Positions 15,119-23,620 are shown, counted from the first letter of the stretch. The stretch: 49,822 bases of DNA from DASWHK01 sp036398215 (GCA_036398215.1 DASWHK010000016.1:1-49822), one strand, 5' to 3'. Notes: a model not told the origin generated them from the letters alone. Numbers and translations: made by a program.

Positions 15119-16255
15119 ATGGAGCTGCTTCAACAGACCTATTTGGGCAATACCCTGCTGCAGTGGAGCCTGGCGCTCGGCGTCGCCCTCTTCGTCTTTC
15201 TCGCCTTCCAGGTCGCCAAGTCGATCGCCGTCGCGAGGTTGAAGAAGATCGCCGCGAAGACGGTAACCGACCTCGACGACTTCGCCGTCGAGCTACTCGG
15301 CAGCACCAAGCAGATCCTGATCCTGGTGCTGGCGCTCTACGCGGGCACCTACATGCTGGAGCTCGAGGAGGCGACGCGCGAGTCGGTGCGCGACCTCCTC
15401 GACAGCGCCGCGATCCTGGTCTTCCTGTTGCAGGCGGCGCTGTGGGGCAACCAGATCATCGGCTTTGCGGTCACCCGCTTCACCCGCCAGCGGATGGCGG
15501 CCGACGATCCGGCGGTCAGCACCATCGTGGCGCTGATGGGCACCGTTTCGCGGATCGTCTTCTTCACGATGATCGTGCTAGTGGCGCTCGGCAGCGTCGG
15601 TTTCGACGTCACGGCGCTGGTCACCGGCGTCGGCATCGGCGGCATCGCCATCGCGATGGCCGTCCAGGGGATCCTTTCCGACCTGTTCGGCTCGTTGACG
15701 ATCGCCCTCGACAAGCCCTTCGAGGTCGGCGACTTCATCACCGTCGGCGAGTTCAGAGGCACCGTCGAGCACGTCGGGCTGAAGAGCACCCGGCTGCGCA
15801 GCATGACCGGCGAGCAGCTGGTGCTGGGAAACAACGACCTGCTCAGCAGCCGCGTGCGCAACTTCAAGCGGATGAGCGAGCGCCGCGGCGTGATCGCGAT
15901 CGGCGTCGTCTACCAGACCAGCGCCGCGCAGCTCGAGGCGATCCCGGGGATGATCAAGCAGATCATCGACGAGCAGCCGATGGCGCGCTTCGATCGGACG
16001 CACTTCGTCGCCTTCGGTGATTTCTCGCTCAACTTCGAGATCGTCTTCTGGGTCACCAGCCCGGCCTACGTCGACTTGATGGACACCACCCAGGCGATCA
16101 ACCTGGATATCGTCCGCCGTTTCGAGGCCGAGGGCATCGAGTTCGCCTACCCGACCCAGACGCTGTTCGTCGAGAAGGAGGAGGAGGAGAAGGAGAAGAA
16201 AGAGGAGGAGGCGGCGGAGAAGAAGAAGAACGAGAAGGAGAAGGACGGGTCTTGA
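15119..16255 (+). CDS. MscS-family small-conductance mechanosensitive channel
   Basis: A 378-residue membrane protein. Hydrophobic segments at about 14-34, 66-85, 97-120 and 140-165 precede the pore helix with its Gly/Ala packing pattern (GVGIGGIAIAMAVQG) and the conserved LFGSLTIALDKPFEVGDFI that leads into the cytoplasmic beta domain. GGAGG stands 8 bases before ATG 15119, and TAGATAAT at 15071 may be a -10. The last 30 residues are almost only Lys and Glu, a low-complexity tail outside the family fold. Its stop overlaps a TTG at 16252. Likely role: osmotic safety valve. Confidence 0.9.
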   Translation: MELLQQTYLGNTLLQWSLALGVALFVFLAFQVAKSIAVARLKKIAAKTVTDLDDFAVELLGSTKQILILVLALYAGTYMLELEEATRESVRDLLDSAAILVFLLQAALWGNQIIGFAVTRFTRQRMAADDPAVSTIVALMGTVSRIVFFTMIVLVALGSVGFDVTALVTGVGIGGIAIAMAVQGILSDLFGSLTIALDKPFEVGDFITVGEFRGTVEHVGLKSTRLRSMTGEQLVLGNNDLLSSRVRNFKRMSERRGVIAIGVVYQTSAAQLEAIPGMIKQIIDEQPMARFDRTHFVAFGDFSLNFEIVFWVTSPAYVDLMDTTQAINLDIVRRFEAEGIEFAYPTQTLFVEKEEEEKEKKEEEAAEKKKNEKEKDGS

Positions 16256-16365
16256 GCCTGCGGAGCGTTCCCGCCATTCGATTCGCGGGGAATCGCCGCC
16301 CCCGGGTTCCCCGCGCCCGTCGACAAGACATGACGATCCACGACGCTCGGCCGGAGAGGCGCGAC

Positions 16366-18990
16366 ATGGCGGGTGCGGTGCGCCCTCGCGGCGGAAAGGC
16401 TCCTCGATATCTTCTCGGCCTCCGACTCGCCGTCATCCGTGGCGTCGCTGCCGCGGGGCTGGCGGCGCTGACCGTCACGGCGTCGCCTGCTTGCTCGCGG
16501 ACGCCGTTGGAGGGCTCCGCCGGTAGCCACATCCAGCTCGACCCGTCCTACGCGCCGATCGCCGAGGCGCTGGGCGGGGCGATCGCCGGCGAGATGGAGC
16601 GTCACGCGCTTCCCGCGCTCGCCATCGCTCTCGTCGACGGCGATCGCACGGTGTGGGCGGAGGCGTTTGGGCGCGCGGAGCTGGACGAGGGCAGAGACCG
16701 CGCCGCCGATCTCGACACCGTCTTTCGGGTCGGCTCGGTCTCCAAGCTGTTCACCGACATCGCCATCATGCAGCTGGTCGAGGCGGGTGAGGTCGACCTC
16801 GACGCGCCGGTTATCGAGTATCTGCCGGAGCTGACGCCCGCCAACCCCTTCGGCGCGCCGCTGACCCTGCGGCAGCTCATGGCGCACCGCTCCGGGATGG
16901 TCCGCGAGCCGCCCGTCGGCCACTACTTCGACGACACCGAGCCGAGCCTGGAGGCCACGGTCGGCAGCCTGGCGGCGACGACGCTGGTGGTGCCGCCGGA
17001 ATCGCAGGCGAAGTACTCCAACGCCGCCATCGCCGCGGTCGGCTACGTGCTGGAGCGGCGCACGGGTGAGCCGTTCGCCGCCGCGCTGCAGCGAAGCGTG
17101 CTCGAGCCGCTGGGCATGGACGCCAGCGCCTTCGAGCCCACCCCGGCGGTGCGCGATCGCCTCGCCGACGCTCTCATGTGGGGCATCGACGGCCGCGAGT
17201 TCCGCGCCCCGACGTTCGAGCTCGGCATGGCGCCGGCCGGCAGCATGTACGCCACGGTCGGCGACCTGGCGCGCTTCATGATCGCCATGTTGCGCGGCGG
17301 CGAGGGCGAGCGCGGCCGGGTGCTCGAGGCGGCGACGCTGGCGCAGATGTGGACGCCGCAGTTCGCCGATCCCGGCGCCGACACCGGCTTCGGCATCGGC
17401 TTCAACCTGTCGCGGCTCGACGGCCATCGCCGCCTCGGCCACGGCGGCGCCATCTACGGCTTCGCGACCGAGCTGGCGATGCTTCCCGACGACGGCCTCG
17501 GCGTCGTCGTGGTCACCACCCGCGACATCGCCAACGCCGTGACCACGAGCCTCGCCGACGCGACGCTGCGGGCGGCGCTGGCCCTGCGGGCCGGCGCCGA
17601 GCCGCCGGCCTACGAGCCCGTGCTGTCCTTGCAGGCGCAGTACGGGGAGCTCGCCGCCGAGATCGCCGGCCGCCGGCGGCCCGACCCGCAGGGCGCGGTC
17701 GCCGGCGCAGCGCCCACGAAAGCTGCGGCGGGCGGTCGGCCCGCGGGGACCGCGGCGGCCGTCGAGCCCATCCCGCCGCCGCCGCCGCCGGAGATGGAAG
17801 GGCTGATCGGCGAGTACGGCTGGGACTACGACGTGCTGTTCGTGCTCGAGCACCAGGGCGGGCTGGCAGCCCTCATCGAGTGGTTCTTCTTCTATCCGCT
17901 GGAGAGGATCGGGGAGGACCGCTACCGCTTCCCGCCGGTGGGCCTCTACGAGAACGAGCAGCTCGTCTTCGAGCGCGGGCCCGACGGGACCGCCACGGCG
18001 GCGATCCTCGGCGTTCCTCCGCAGCAAGCGAACGCCGTCCCGGCGATCGCTCCGAACGCTACCGGCGGCGCACCCGCCGCCGGCGCCGCGAACGCCGCCG
18101 GTCCCCAGCTTCCTCCGAGCGCCATGCCCTGGGGCGTTCGCTTCCCCCGCCGCGCCGTCGGCACGCCCGCCGGCGAGACCTTCAAGATCACGCCGGTGCG
18201 GCCGGTCGAGGAGCTGCGCGCCGAGGCGATGGCGGCGTCGCCGCCGGGCGAGACGCCCCCCGAAGGCGGCTTCCGCGAGCCCGACCTGGTCGAGCTCGTC
18301 GACCTCGATCCCACCATTGAGCTCGACGTTCGCTATGCGACGACCAACAACTTCATGGACGCCGTCTTCTACGAGCAGCCGCGCGCCTTCCTGCAGCGGC
18401 CGGCGGCCGAGGCGCTGGCCCGCGCCCACCGCGCCGTGGCGGCCGAGGGCTACGGCCTGTTGATCCACGACGCCTATCGCCCCTGGCACGTCACCAGGAT
18501 GTTCTGGGACGCGACCCCCGAGGGGATGAAGGACTTCGTCGCCAACCCCGCCGGCGGCTCGCGCCACAACCGCGGCGCCGCCGTCGACCTGACGCTGTAC
18601 GAGCTGGCGAGCGGCCGGCCCGTCGAGATGGTCGGCGGCTACGACGAGTTCACCGAGCGCTCGTTTCCCGACTACCCCGGCGGCACCAGCCGCCAGCGCT
18701 GGCTGCGCGAGCTGCTGCGCGAGGCGATGGAGGCGCAGGGCTTTACGGTCTACGCGAACGAGTGGTGGCACTTCGACTACCGGGACTGGCGCCTCTACCC
18801 GATCCTCAACCTCACCTTCGATCGGATCGGGGACGCGGCGGCTTCGGAGGGCCGGGCCCCTGAGGCCGCGCAGAAAGCCGGCGACGGGGAGCACCGCCGC
18901 CGCCGCGCGCCCGCCGCGCCGAGAGTCAGCGACAGGGAGCGGAACCGCCGCCGCGCGCCCACCGCGCCGATCGTCGAAGGCGCCCGGTGA
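16366..18990 (+). CDS. lipoprotein fusion: serine beta-lactamase/DD-peptidase-like domain plus VanX-type D-Ala-D-Ala dipeptidase
   Basis: An 874-residue exported protein. The start ATG 16366 has GGAGAGG 6 bases upstream; TTG 16252 (overlapping mscS) and ATG 16330 are in frame. A hydrophobic leader ends SPAC, a possible lipobox. Residues about 60-400 are a class C beta-lactamase-like domain with Ser124-x-x-Lys127 (GSVSKLF), Tyr217-Ser-Asn (KYSNAA) and HGG near the end. A linker rich in Ala and Pro and a smaller unassigned region follow. Residues about 645-825 are a D-Ala-D-Ala dipeptidase: HDAYRPWHVTRMFW, Ser-x-His734-x6-Asp741 (SRHNRGAAVD) and Glu799-Trp-Trp-His802, the VanX zinc site. The two activities could trim peptidoglycan stem peptides in sequence. 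The tail contains a 48-bp repeat. Confidence 0.85.
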   Translation: MAGAVRPRGGKAPRYLLGLRLAVIRGVAAAGLAALTVTASPACSRTPLEGSAGSHIQLDPSYAPIAEALGGAIAGEMERHALPALAIALVDGDRTVWAEAFGRAELDEGRDRAADLDTVFRVGSVSKLFTDIAIMQLVEAGEVDLDAPVIEYLPELTPANPFGAPLTLRQLMAHRSGMVREPPVGHYFDDTEPSLEATVGSLAATTLVVPPESQAKYSNAAIAAVGYVLERRTGEPFAAALQRSVLEPLGMDASAFEPTPAVRDRLADALMWGIDGREFRAPTFELGMAPAGSMYATVGDLARFMIAMLRGGEGERGRVLEAATLAQMWTPQFADPGADTGFGIGFNLSRLDGHRRLGHGGAIYGFATELAMLPDDGLGVVVVTTRDIANAVTTSLADATLRAALALRAGAEPPAYEPVLSLQAQYGELAAEIAGRRRPDPQGAVAGAAPTKAAAGGRPAGTAAAVEPIPPPPPPEMEGLIGEYGWDYDVLFVLEHQGGLAALIEWFFFYPLERIGEDRYRFPPVGLYENEQLVFERGPDGTATAAILGVPPQQANAVPAIAPNATGGAPAAGAANAAGPQLPPSAMPWGVRFPRRAVGTPAGETFKITPVRPVEELRAEAMAASPPGETPPEGGFREPDLVELVDLDPTIELDVRYATTNNFMDAVFYEQPRAFLQRPAAEALARAHRAVAAEGYGLLIHDAYRPWHVTRMFWDATPEGMKDFVANPAGGSRHNRGAAVDLTLYELASGRPVEMVGGYDEFTERSFPDYPGGTSRQRWLRELLREAMEAQGFTVYANEWWHFDYRDWRLYPILNLTFDRIGDAAASEGRAPEAAQKAGDGEHRRRRAPAAPRVSDRERNRRRAPTAPIVEGAR
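18881..18976 (+). repeat. 48-bp tandem duplication at the 3' end of the VanX fusion gene
   Basis: Copies start at 18881 and 18929 and encode related basic 16-residue units around RRRAPxAPxV. In frame, ending about 14 bases before the stop/start overlap with the YdeI gene. Confidence 0.75.
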
Positions 18991-19553
18991 GTCGATTCAC
19001 GCCCAGATCAAGGGCCGCCTGGCGCGCCTGGCTGGCGAAGAACCACGACGCCAGCGACGGCGTCTCGCTGGTCTTCTACAAGCGCGGCACCGGCAAGGAG
19101 AACCTCTCGTACGACGACGCGGTCGAGGAGGCGCTCTGCTTCGGCTGGATCGACAGCGTCAAGCGCTCCATCGACGAGGAGCGCTACCAGTTCCGCTTCA
19201 CCCCGCGCAAGAAGAACAGCAAGTGGTCGCCGTCCAACAAGAAGCGGGTGGAGCGCCTGGTCGCCGCGGGCGAGATGACCCCGACCGGCCAGCGGGCGAT
19301 CGACGCCGCCAAGCGCAGCGGCGCCTGGGACGAGCCGGATCGACCCGCGATCGACCTGTCGATGCCCGCCGATCTCGCCGCCCGGCTGCGCCGCAACAAG
19401 GCCGCCCGGACCTTCTTCGAGGGCCTCGCCCCCTCGTATCGACGCCAGTTCATCGGCTGGATCGTCACCGCCAAGCGCGACGAGACCCGCCGGCGCCGCC
19501 TCGACGAGACGCTCGAGCTGCTCGCGCGGGGCGAGAAGCTGGGGATGCGGTGA
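18987..19553 (+). CDS. YdeI/OmpD-associated family protein
   Basis: A 188-residue cytoplasmic protein matching the YdeI (PF13376-containing) family: WRAWLAKNHDASDGVSLVFYKRGTG..., LSYDDAVEEALCFGWIDSVKRSID and the RFTPRKKNSKWSPSNKKRVERLVAAGEMT box are all typical. The C-terminal helix GWIVTAKRDETRRRRLDETLELLARGEK is also conserved. Members were linked to bacteriocin or stress resistance, but the biochemical role is unknown. GTG 18987 overlaps the preceding stop, and the TGA stop overlaps GTG 19550 of a VOC-type fragment, a pairing seen in other genomes. Confidence 0.85.
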   Translation: MSRFTPRSRAAWRAWLAKNHDASDGVSLVFYKRGTGKENLSYDDAVEEALCFGWIDSVKRSIDEERYQFRFTPRKKNSKWSPSNKKRVERLVAAGEMTPTGQRAIDAAKRSGAWDEPDRPAIDLSMPADLAARLRRNKAARTFFEGLAPSYRRQFIGWIVTAKRDETRRRRLDETLELLARGEKLGMR

Positions 19554-19663
19554 CGCGCCAGCGCTCGCCGGGGCCCGGCTACGAGCGGGCCTTCCAGGCG
19601 ATGCTGGCGATGAAGAAGCTGCACATCGCGGCGCTAGAGGCGGCGTTCGAGGGCGCGACGTGA
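19550..19663 (+). pseudogene. C-terminal remnant of a PhnB-like VOC-family gene
   Basis: A 37-codon ORF starting at GTG 19550 (overlapping the YdeI stop). Its end, RAFQAMLAMKKLHIAALEAAFEG, is the characteristic last helix of PhnB/glyoxalase-fold (VOC) proteins, in which MKKxDIAALEAAY closes a domain of about 120-140 residues. The metal-binding core is missing. Either most of the gene was deleted or only a tail remains; no larger frame upstream carries it. YdeI- and PhnB-like genes are often neighbours, which supports the reading. Confidence 0.6.
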
Positions 19664-19841
19664 GGGTGAGCGCCGCCGGTCGCGGAATCATCGGTCGCGG
19701 TGGAGGTCGAGGCCGGCCGGTCGCATCAGGGATCGAATGGCTCGATGAGCCGAGCCCGCACGGGAGCCGGCGAGCCGGACCAGTTCATGGGAGAGGATCA
19801 TCGCGTGACAATGACAACTGTTTTCGGCGCCGGGCGCAAGG

Positions 19842-19959
19842 GCCGAGGTTGCGGGAGCGGATGACATGAAGACACGCCGGCCGGTCGCGGGAGTCGCGGG
19901 GCCAAGGTTGCGGGAGGGGATGAGATGAAGACACGCGGGCTGGTTGCGCGAGTCGCGGT
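19842..19959 (+). repeat. 59-bp tandem duplication of the serine hydrolase initiation region
   Basis: Copies begin at 19842 and 19901 (GCC[G/A]AGGTTGCGGGAG[C/G]GGATGA[C/G]ATGAAGACACGC split over both). Each holds an RBS-like GGGAG, an ATG and codons MKTR. The upstream ATG (19866) opens a 20-codon ORF that stops at TGA 19926-19928, overlapping the real ATG 19925. Confidence 0.85.
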
Positions 19960-21118
19960 GGCTTCTGTTTTCCTCGCCGCGTGTGCCCCTCCGCCGGCGC
20001 CGGCGCCCGCCCCGGCGGTGATCGCCGAGGACTGGTCCGGCTTCGGCGACCTCGAGAACGTCCTGAACTGGACGCCCGAGCAGCAACTGCGCGGCTACCG
20101 GAACATCGACAAGATCTTCCCGACCCGGCCGGTGCGGGCGGGCGACGACCCCTACCCGCTGCCGCGCGGCGCCGCCGAGCTTGCGGACGTGAGCTACGAG
20201 ATCGACGGCCGGGTCTTCGACGTCGACGGCTTCATCGAGCACAGCCACCTGGTCGGCCTGCTGGTCATCGACGGCGGCGAGATCGTCCTGGAGCGCTACG
20301 CGCGGGGCAACGGGCCCGAGACCCGCTGGTACTCGTTCTCGGTCGCCAAGTCGGTGGTCTCGATGCTGATCGGCGCCGCCGTGCGCGACGGCTACATCGA
20401 GAGCCTCGATACACCGGTGACTGCCTACCTGCCACTGCTCGCCGGCTCAGCCTACGACGGCGTGACGATCCGGCACGCGCTGCAGATGGCCTCGGGCGTC
20501 GAGTGGGACGAGGACTACGCCGATCCGGCGTCGGACGTCGTCAGCACCGGCGGCAGCGCGCTCGACCGGCTCCGCTACCTGCGCGCCAAGCCGCGCGTCG
20601 CGCCGCCGGGCGAGGTCTTCAACTACAACACCGGCGAGACCAACCTGCTCGGCGCCGTGCTACGGGCGGCGATCGGCAACAACCTGTCGACCTACCTGGA
20701 GAACGAGATCTGGCGACCCTTCGGCATGGAACACGACGCCAACTGGCTGCTGTTGTCGGCCGGCGGCGGCGAGCACGGCGGTTGCTGCATCAGCGCGACG
20801 CTGCGCGACTACGGCCGCATCGGCCTGTTCGCGATGCGCGAAGGCCGGCTTCGGGACGGCAAGCCGGTGCTGCCCGAGGGTTGGATGGCGCAATCGACGT
20901 CGCCCTCGCCTGCCAACGAGCGCTATGGTTACCTCTGGTGGTTGCGCGGCGACCGCGTCTACAGCGCGATCGGCATCTACGGCCAGGCGATCCACATCGA
21001 CCCGGCCGCGGAGCTGATCATCGTTACCCACGGCGCCTGGCCGCAGGCCACCGGCCGTGAGTTTTCGCACCACCGCACGGCGTTCTTCGAGGCGGTGACC
21101 GCGGCGGCCAGGAACTGA
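19925..21118 (+). CDS. lipoprotein serine hydrolase (class C beta-lactamase family)
   Basis: A 397-residue protein. Leader ending LAAC gives a clear lipobox, followed by a Pro/Ala linker. Residues about 100-390 are a beta-lactamase-fold serine hydrolase: Ser139-x-x-Lys142 (SFSVAKSVVSMLIG), HALQMASGVEWDEDYAD after the second helix, and YNTGETNLLGAVL in place of the usual Tyr-x-Asn. The family includes esterases, 6-aminohexanoate-dimer hydrolases and DD-peptidases; GVEWDEDYADP and the terminal layout are most like the 6-aminohexanoate hydrolase group. The substrate is unknown. Start ATG 19925 lies in the second copy of a duplicated initiation region. Confidence 0.85.
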   Translation: MKTRGLVARVAVASVFLAACAPPPAPAPAPAVIAEDWSGFGDLENVLNWTPEQQLRGYRNIDKIFPTRPVRAGDDPYPLPRGAAELADVSYEIDGRVFDVDGFIEHSHLVGLLVIDGGEIVLERYARGNGPETRWYSFSVAKSVVSMLIGAAVRDGYIESLDTPVTAYLPLLAGSAYDGVTIRHALQMASGVEWDEDYADPASDVVSTGGSALDRLRYLRAKPRVAPPGEVFNYNTGETNLLGAVLRAAIGNNLSTYLENEIWRPFGMEHDANWLLLSAGGGEHGGCCISATLRDYGRIGLFAMREGRLRDGKPVLPEGWMAQSTSPSPANERYGYLWWLRGDRVYSAIGIYGQAIHIDPAAELIIVTHGAWPQATGREFSHHRTAFFEAVTAAARN

Positions 21119-21222
21119 TCGACCCGAGAGAATGATCCGAGACTGTGATGGGTCCGAGAGAGTGATGGACCCGGAAAATGGCACGAGGGCGTGACCAACC
21201 CGAGAGAGTGATCGACAGATGA
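21118..21222 (+). repeat. degenerate repeats between the two hydrolase genes
   Basis: Three TGA-NNN-(C/T)CCGAGAGA(A/G)TGAT-like units start near 21117, 21149 and 21192, plus partial copies, with unequal spacing. The last one leads directly to ATG 21219. They look like decayed copies of the intergenic junction. Confidence 0.6.
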
Positions 21223-23189
21223 CGCGTTGCCAATCTCGAGCCGGCTCCTTCATTGCGCGTTTTTTGGTTGTGTCGGCCTGCGCCGCCGCCCTGGCGTTGC
21301 CCGTCGACGGCGTGGCGGGTGCGCTGCGGCCGCAACCACGGCATCCGCAACGGCATCCACCGCAGCAGCAGCAGCAGCGGCAGGAGGAGCAACAGCAACA
21401 GCAACTGGAAGCGTCGTCCGCGCCGGCGCCGTCGAACGCGGGCCCGAGCTTCCGCGACGGCCAGGCGCAGATCGTCGAGGCGTTCGCCGACCCGGCGGCC
21501 TGGATCCGCGAGGAGCTGTGGGTCGAGGCCTCGTTCGACTCCGACGGCGACGGCAAGCCCGACCGCCTGCACGTCGCCGTCGTCCGGCCGGTGCAGACCG
21601 AGACGGAGGGCCTCCAGGTGCCGGTCATCTACGAGTCGAGCCCCTACTTCGCGGGGACCTCGGGCGCCCGCCAGTACCTGTGGAACGTGCGCCAGGAGGT
21701 CGGCGCGCCGTCGCCGCCGCGGGCGAGCCAGCCGCCGGTCGAGCCCCGCATCCGGCCGGGCATCTCCAACTCGCTGGTCGAGGACTGGGTGCCGCGGGGC
21801 TTTGCCGTGGTTCATTCCGAGGCGCCCGGCACCGGGTTGTCGGAGGGATGCCCTACGGTGGGCGGCCCGGTCGAGTCGCTCGCTCCCAAGGCCGTCATCG
21901 ACTGGCTGAACGGCAGAGCGAAGGGCTTCACGACGCCGGACGGCGACCAGGAGGTGGCGGCGGGCTGGTCCACCGGCAAGGTCGGCATGACCGGCACGTC
22001 CTACAACGGCACGCTGCCGGTGGCGGCGGCGGCGACCGGCGTGGAGGGGCTCGAGGCGATCATCCCGATCGCCCCCAACAACTCCTACTACCGCTATTAC
22101 CGCGCCAACGGCCTCGTCGTGCACCCGGGCGGCTGGCTGGGCGAGGACATCGACTTCCTCTACGACTTCGTCAACAGCGGCAACCCGGAGCGCCGCGCCC
22201 ACTGCGACGCCACGGTGCGCGACGGCGAGATGGCGGCCGGGCGCGACCGCATCACCGGCGACTACAACGACTTCTGGGCGACCCGCGACCTGCTGCGTGA
22301 CGTCGACGGCATCAGGGCGGCGACGTTGATGGCGCACGCCTTCAACGACTGGAACGTCAAGCCCGAGCACAGCGTCCTGGTCTACGAGGCGCTGAGGAGG
22401 AACGGCGTGCCGCGCCGGGCCTACTTCCACCAGGGCGGCCACGGCGGCGCGCCGCCGTTCGAGATGATGAACCGCTGGTTCACCCGCTACCTGTACGGCG
22501 TCGAGAACGGCGTCGAGGACGAGCCGAAGGCGTGGATCGTCCGCGAGGATGCGGACCGGATGAGCCCGACGCCCTACACGGAGTACCCGAACCCCGATGC
22601 CGCTCCGGTGGCGCTTTACCCGCGGGCGGGCGGGTCGCAAATTGGCGGCCTGTCCCTGGCGCGGGGCGCGGGGCAGGGCCGCGAGACGCTGATCGACAAC
22701 TTCTCGTTCGGCGCCCAGGCGCTCGCCCAGGCCGAGTGGACCGACCACCGGCTGCTGTACGAGTCCCCGGAGCTGGCTGCGCCGGTGCATCTGTCGGGCT
22801 GGGCGCGCGTCACCGTGCGGCTCGCCTCCAGCAAGCCCGCCGCCAACCTGTCGGTCTACGTGGTCTCGCTGCCGTGGGTCGTGGGCGGCCGCAACCCGCG
22901 CGGCGGCATCGTGACCCGCGGTTGGGCGGATCCCCAGAACCACTCCTCCCTGACCGCCGGCGAGCCGCTCGTCCCGGGCACGTTCTACGACCTCACCTTC
23001 GAGCTGCAGCCCGATGACGAGATCATCCCGGCGGGTCAGCGAATCGGTCTGATGATCTTTTCGAGCGACCGCGACTTCACGCTCTGGCCCAACCCGGGCA
23101 CCGAGCTGACCATCGACCTCGACGGCACCTCGATCGAGCTGCCGGTAGTTGGGGGCGCTCGCGCCCTACAGCAGGCTTTCGCCCGGTAG
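21219..23189 (+). CDS. secreted CocE/NonD-family hydrolase (X-Pro dipeptidyl-peptidase S15 type)
   Basis: A 656-residue exported alpha/beta hydrolase. After a signal peptide comes a Gln-rich stretch (about residues 40-66). The S15 core follows: FDSDGDGKPDRLHVAVVRP, then the nucleophile Ser261 in GMTGTSYNGTLP, and a downstream Asp/His region (HAFNDWNVKPEHS; FHQGGHGG). Residues about 480-650 form the C-terminal jelly-roll typical of X-Pro dipeptidyl-peptidases and cocaine esterase (HLSGWARVTVRLASSKPAANLSVYVV). It probably releases dipeptides with penultimate Pro, or cleaves esters/acyl groups, outside the cytoplasm. ATG 21219 follows the degenerate repeats. Confidence 0.85.
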   Translation: MTRCQSRAGSFIARFLVVSACAAALALPVDGVAGALRPQPRHPQRHPPQQQQQRQEEQQQQQLEASSAPAPSNAGPSFRDGQAQIVEAFADPAAWIREELWVEASFDSDGDGKPDRLHVAVVRPVQTETEGLQVPVIYESSPYFAGTSGARQYLWNVRQEVGAPSPPRASQPPVEPRIRPGISNSLVEDWVPRGFAVVHSEAPGTGLSEGCPTVGGPVESLAPKAVIDWLNGRAKGFTTPDGDQEVAAGWSTGKVGMTGTSYNGTLPVAAAATGVEGLEAIIPIAPNNSYYRYYRANGLVVHPGGWLGEDIDFLYDFVNSGNPERRAHCDATVRDGEMAAGRDRITGDYNDFWATRDLLRDVDGIRAATLMAHAFNDWNVKPEHSVLVYEALRRNGVPRRAYFHQGGHGGAPPFEMMNRWFTRYLYGVENGVEDEPKAWIVREDADRMSPTPYTEYPNPDAAPVALYPRAGGSQIGGLSLARGAGQGRETLIDNFSFGAQALAQAEWTDHRLLYESPELAAPVHLSGWARVTVRLASSKPAANLSVYVVSLPWVVGGRNPRGGIVTRGWADPQNHSSLTAGEPLVPGTFYDLTFELQPDDEIIPAGQRIGLMIFSSDRDFTLWPNPGTELTIDLDGTSIELPVVGGARALQQAFAR

Positions 23190-23207
23190 GGGACGAGCAG
23201 GCCGTGA

Positions 23208-23372
23208 TGCGACGCCTCCCTTCCCGTCGAGGCGCGCGGTGAGGGCGGCTCTCGTTTTGTACGGCTGATCGGAATCACCGACGCCGGTCGCCACATCACG
23301 GTGCGAGACAACCTGATCCGACCGATCACCGCGTGGACGACCCAGCGAAAGTACAGGAGATGGGTCCGATGA
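23208..23372 (+). pseudogene. remnant of a toxin gene (BrnT-like) upstream of its antitoxin
   Basis: A 54-codon frame with no start codon, opening just after an in-frame TGA at 23205 and ending at TGA 23370-23372. It reads GGSRFVRLIGITDAGRHITV and then RPITAWTTQRKYRRW, which fits the second half of BrnT-type and related small toxins (xxxxGxTxxGRxLxV ... RxITAxxAxRxExxxY). The N-terminal third is missing. Its stop overlaps the antitoxin start as ATGA, the usual toxin-antitoxin coupling. The identification rests on this short pattern. Confidence 0.55.
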
Positions 23373-23620
23373 AAAAGGAGCGAGACGAAGCGGCATACCT
23401 CGAGAGTCAAGCGGACCGGCTCGAGCAGTTCATCGATTTCAGCGATCCGCGAGCGGCGGTCTTCCCGAAGCTCAAGCCCTCCACTTCTCGGGTGACCCTG
23501 CGCATGCCCAGTTGGCTTTTGGACGAGCTCAAGCGCGAGGCCAATCGGCGCGACGTGCCCTATCAGTCGCTGTTGAAAGTGGTGCTGGCGGACTGGCTGC
23601 GGAAGCAGAGCGCCGCCTGA
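23369..23620 (+). CDS. CopG/BrnA-type antitoxin
   Basis: An 83-residue protein. I choose ATG 23369, which has AGGAG 9 bases upstream and overlaps the preceding stop; in-frame ATG 23360 and GTG 23333 are alternatives. Residues about 1-40 are a charged helix. Residues 41-80 (TSRVTLRMPSWLLDELKREANRRDVPYQSLLKVVLADWL) are a ribbon-helix-helix domain of the CopG antitoxin kind (PF12441). The toxin normally encoded just upstream is only a remnant here, so this is probably an orphan antitoxin that may still bind DNA. Confidence 0.75.
   Translation: MKKERDEAAYLESQADRLEQFIDFSDPRAAVFPKLKPSTSRVTLRMPSWLLDELKREANRRDVPYQSLLKVVLADWLRKQSAA

Noticed and set aside
16147..18894. 915-codon minus-strand open frame
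   Set aside because: Opposite to the beta-lactamase/VanX gene whose catalytic motifs are intact; the antisense product shows no family features.
19660..19869. 70-codon frame upstream of the serine hydrolase
   Set aside because: Gly/Arg-rich with no RBS or similarity; it only ends at the duplicated initiation region.
21024..22943. 639-codon minus-strand open frame
   Set aside because: Opposite to the CocE-type hydrolase; Arg/His/Ala-rich shadow.
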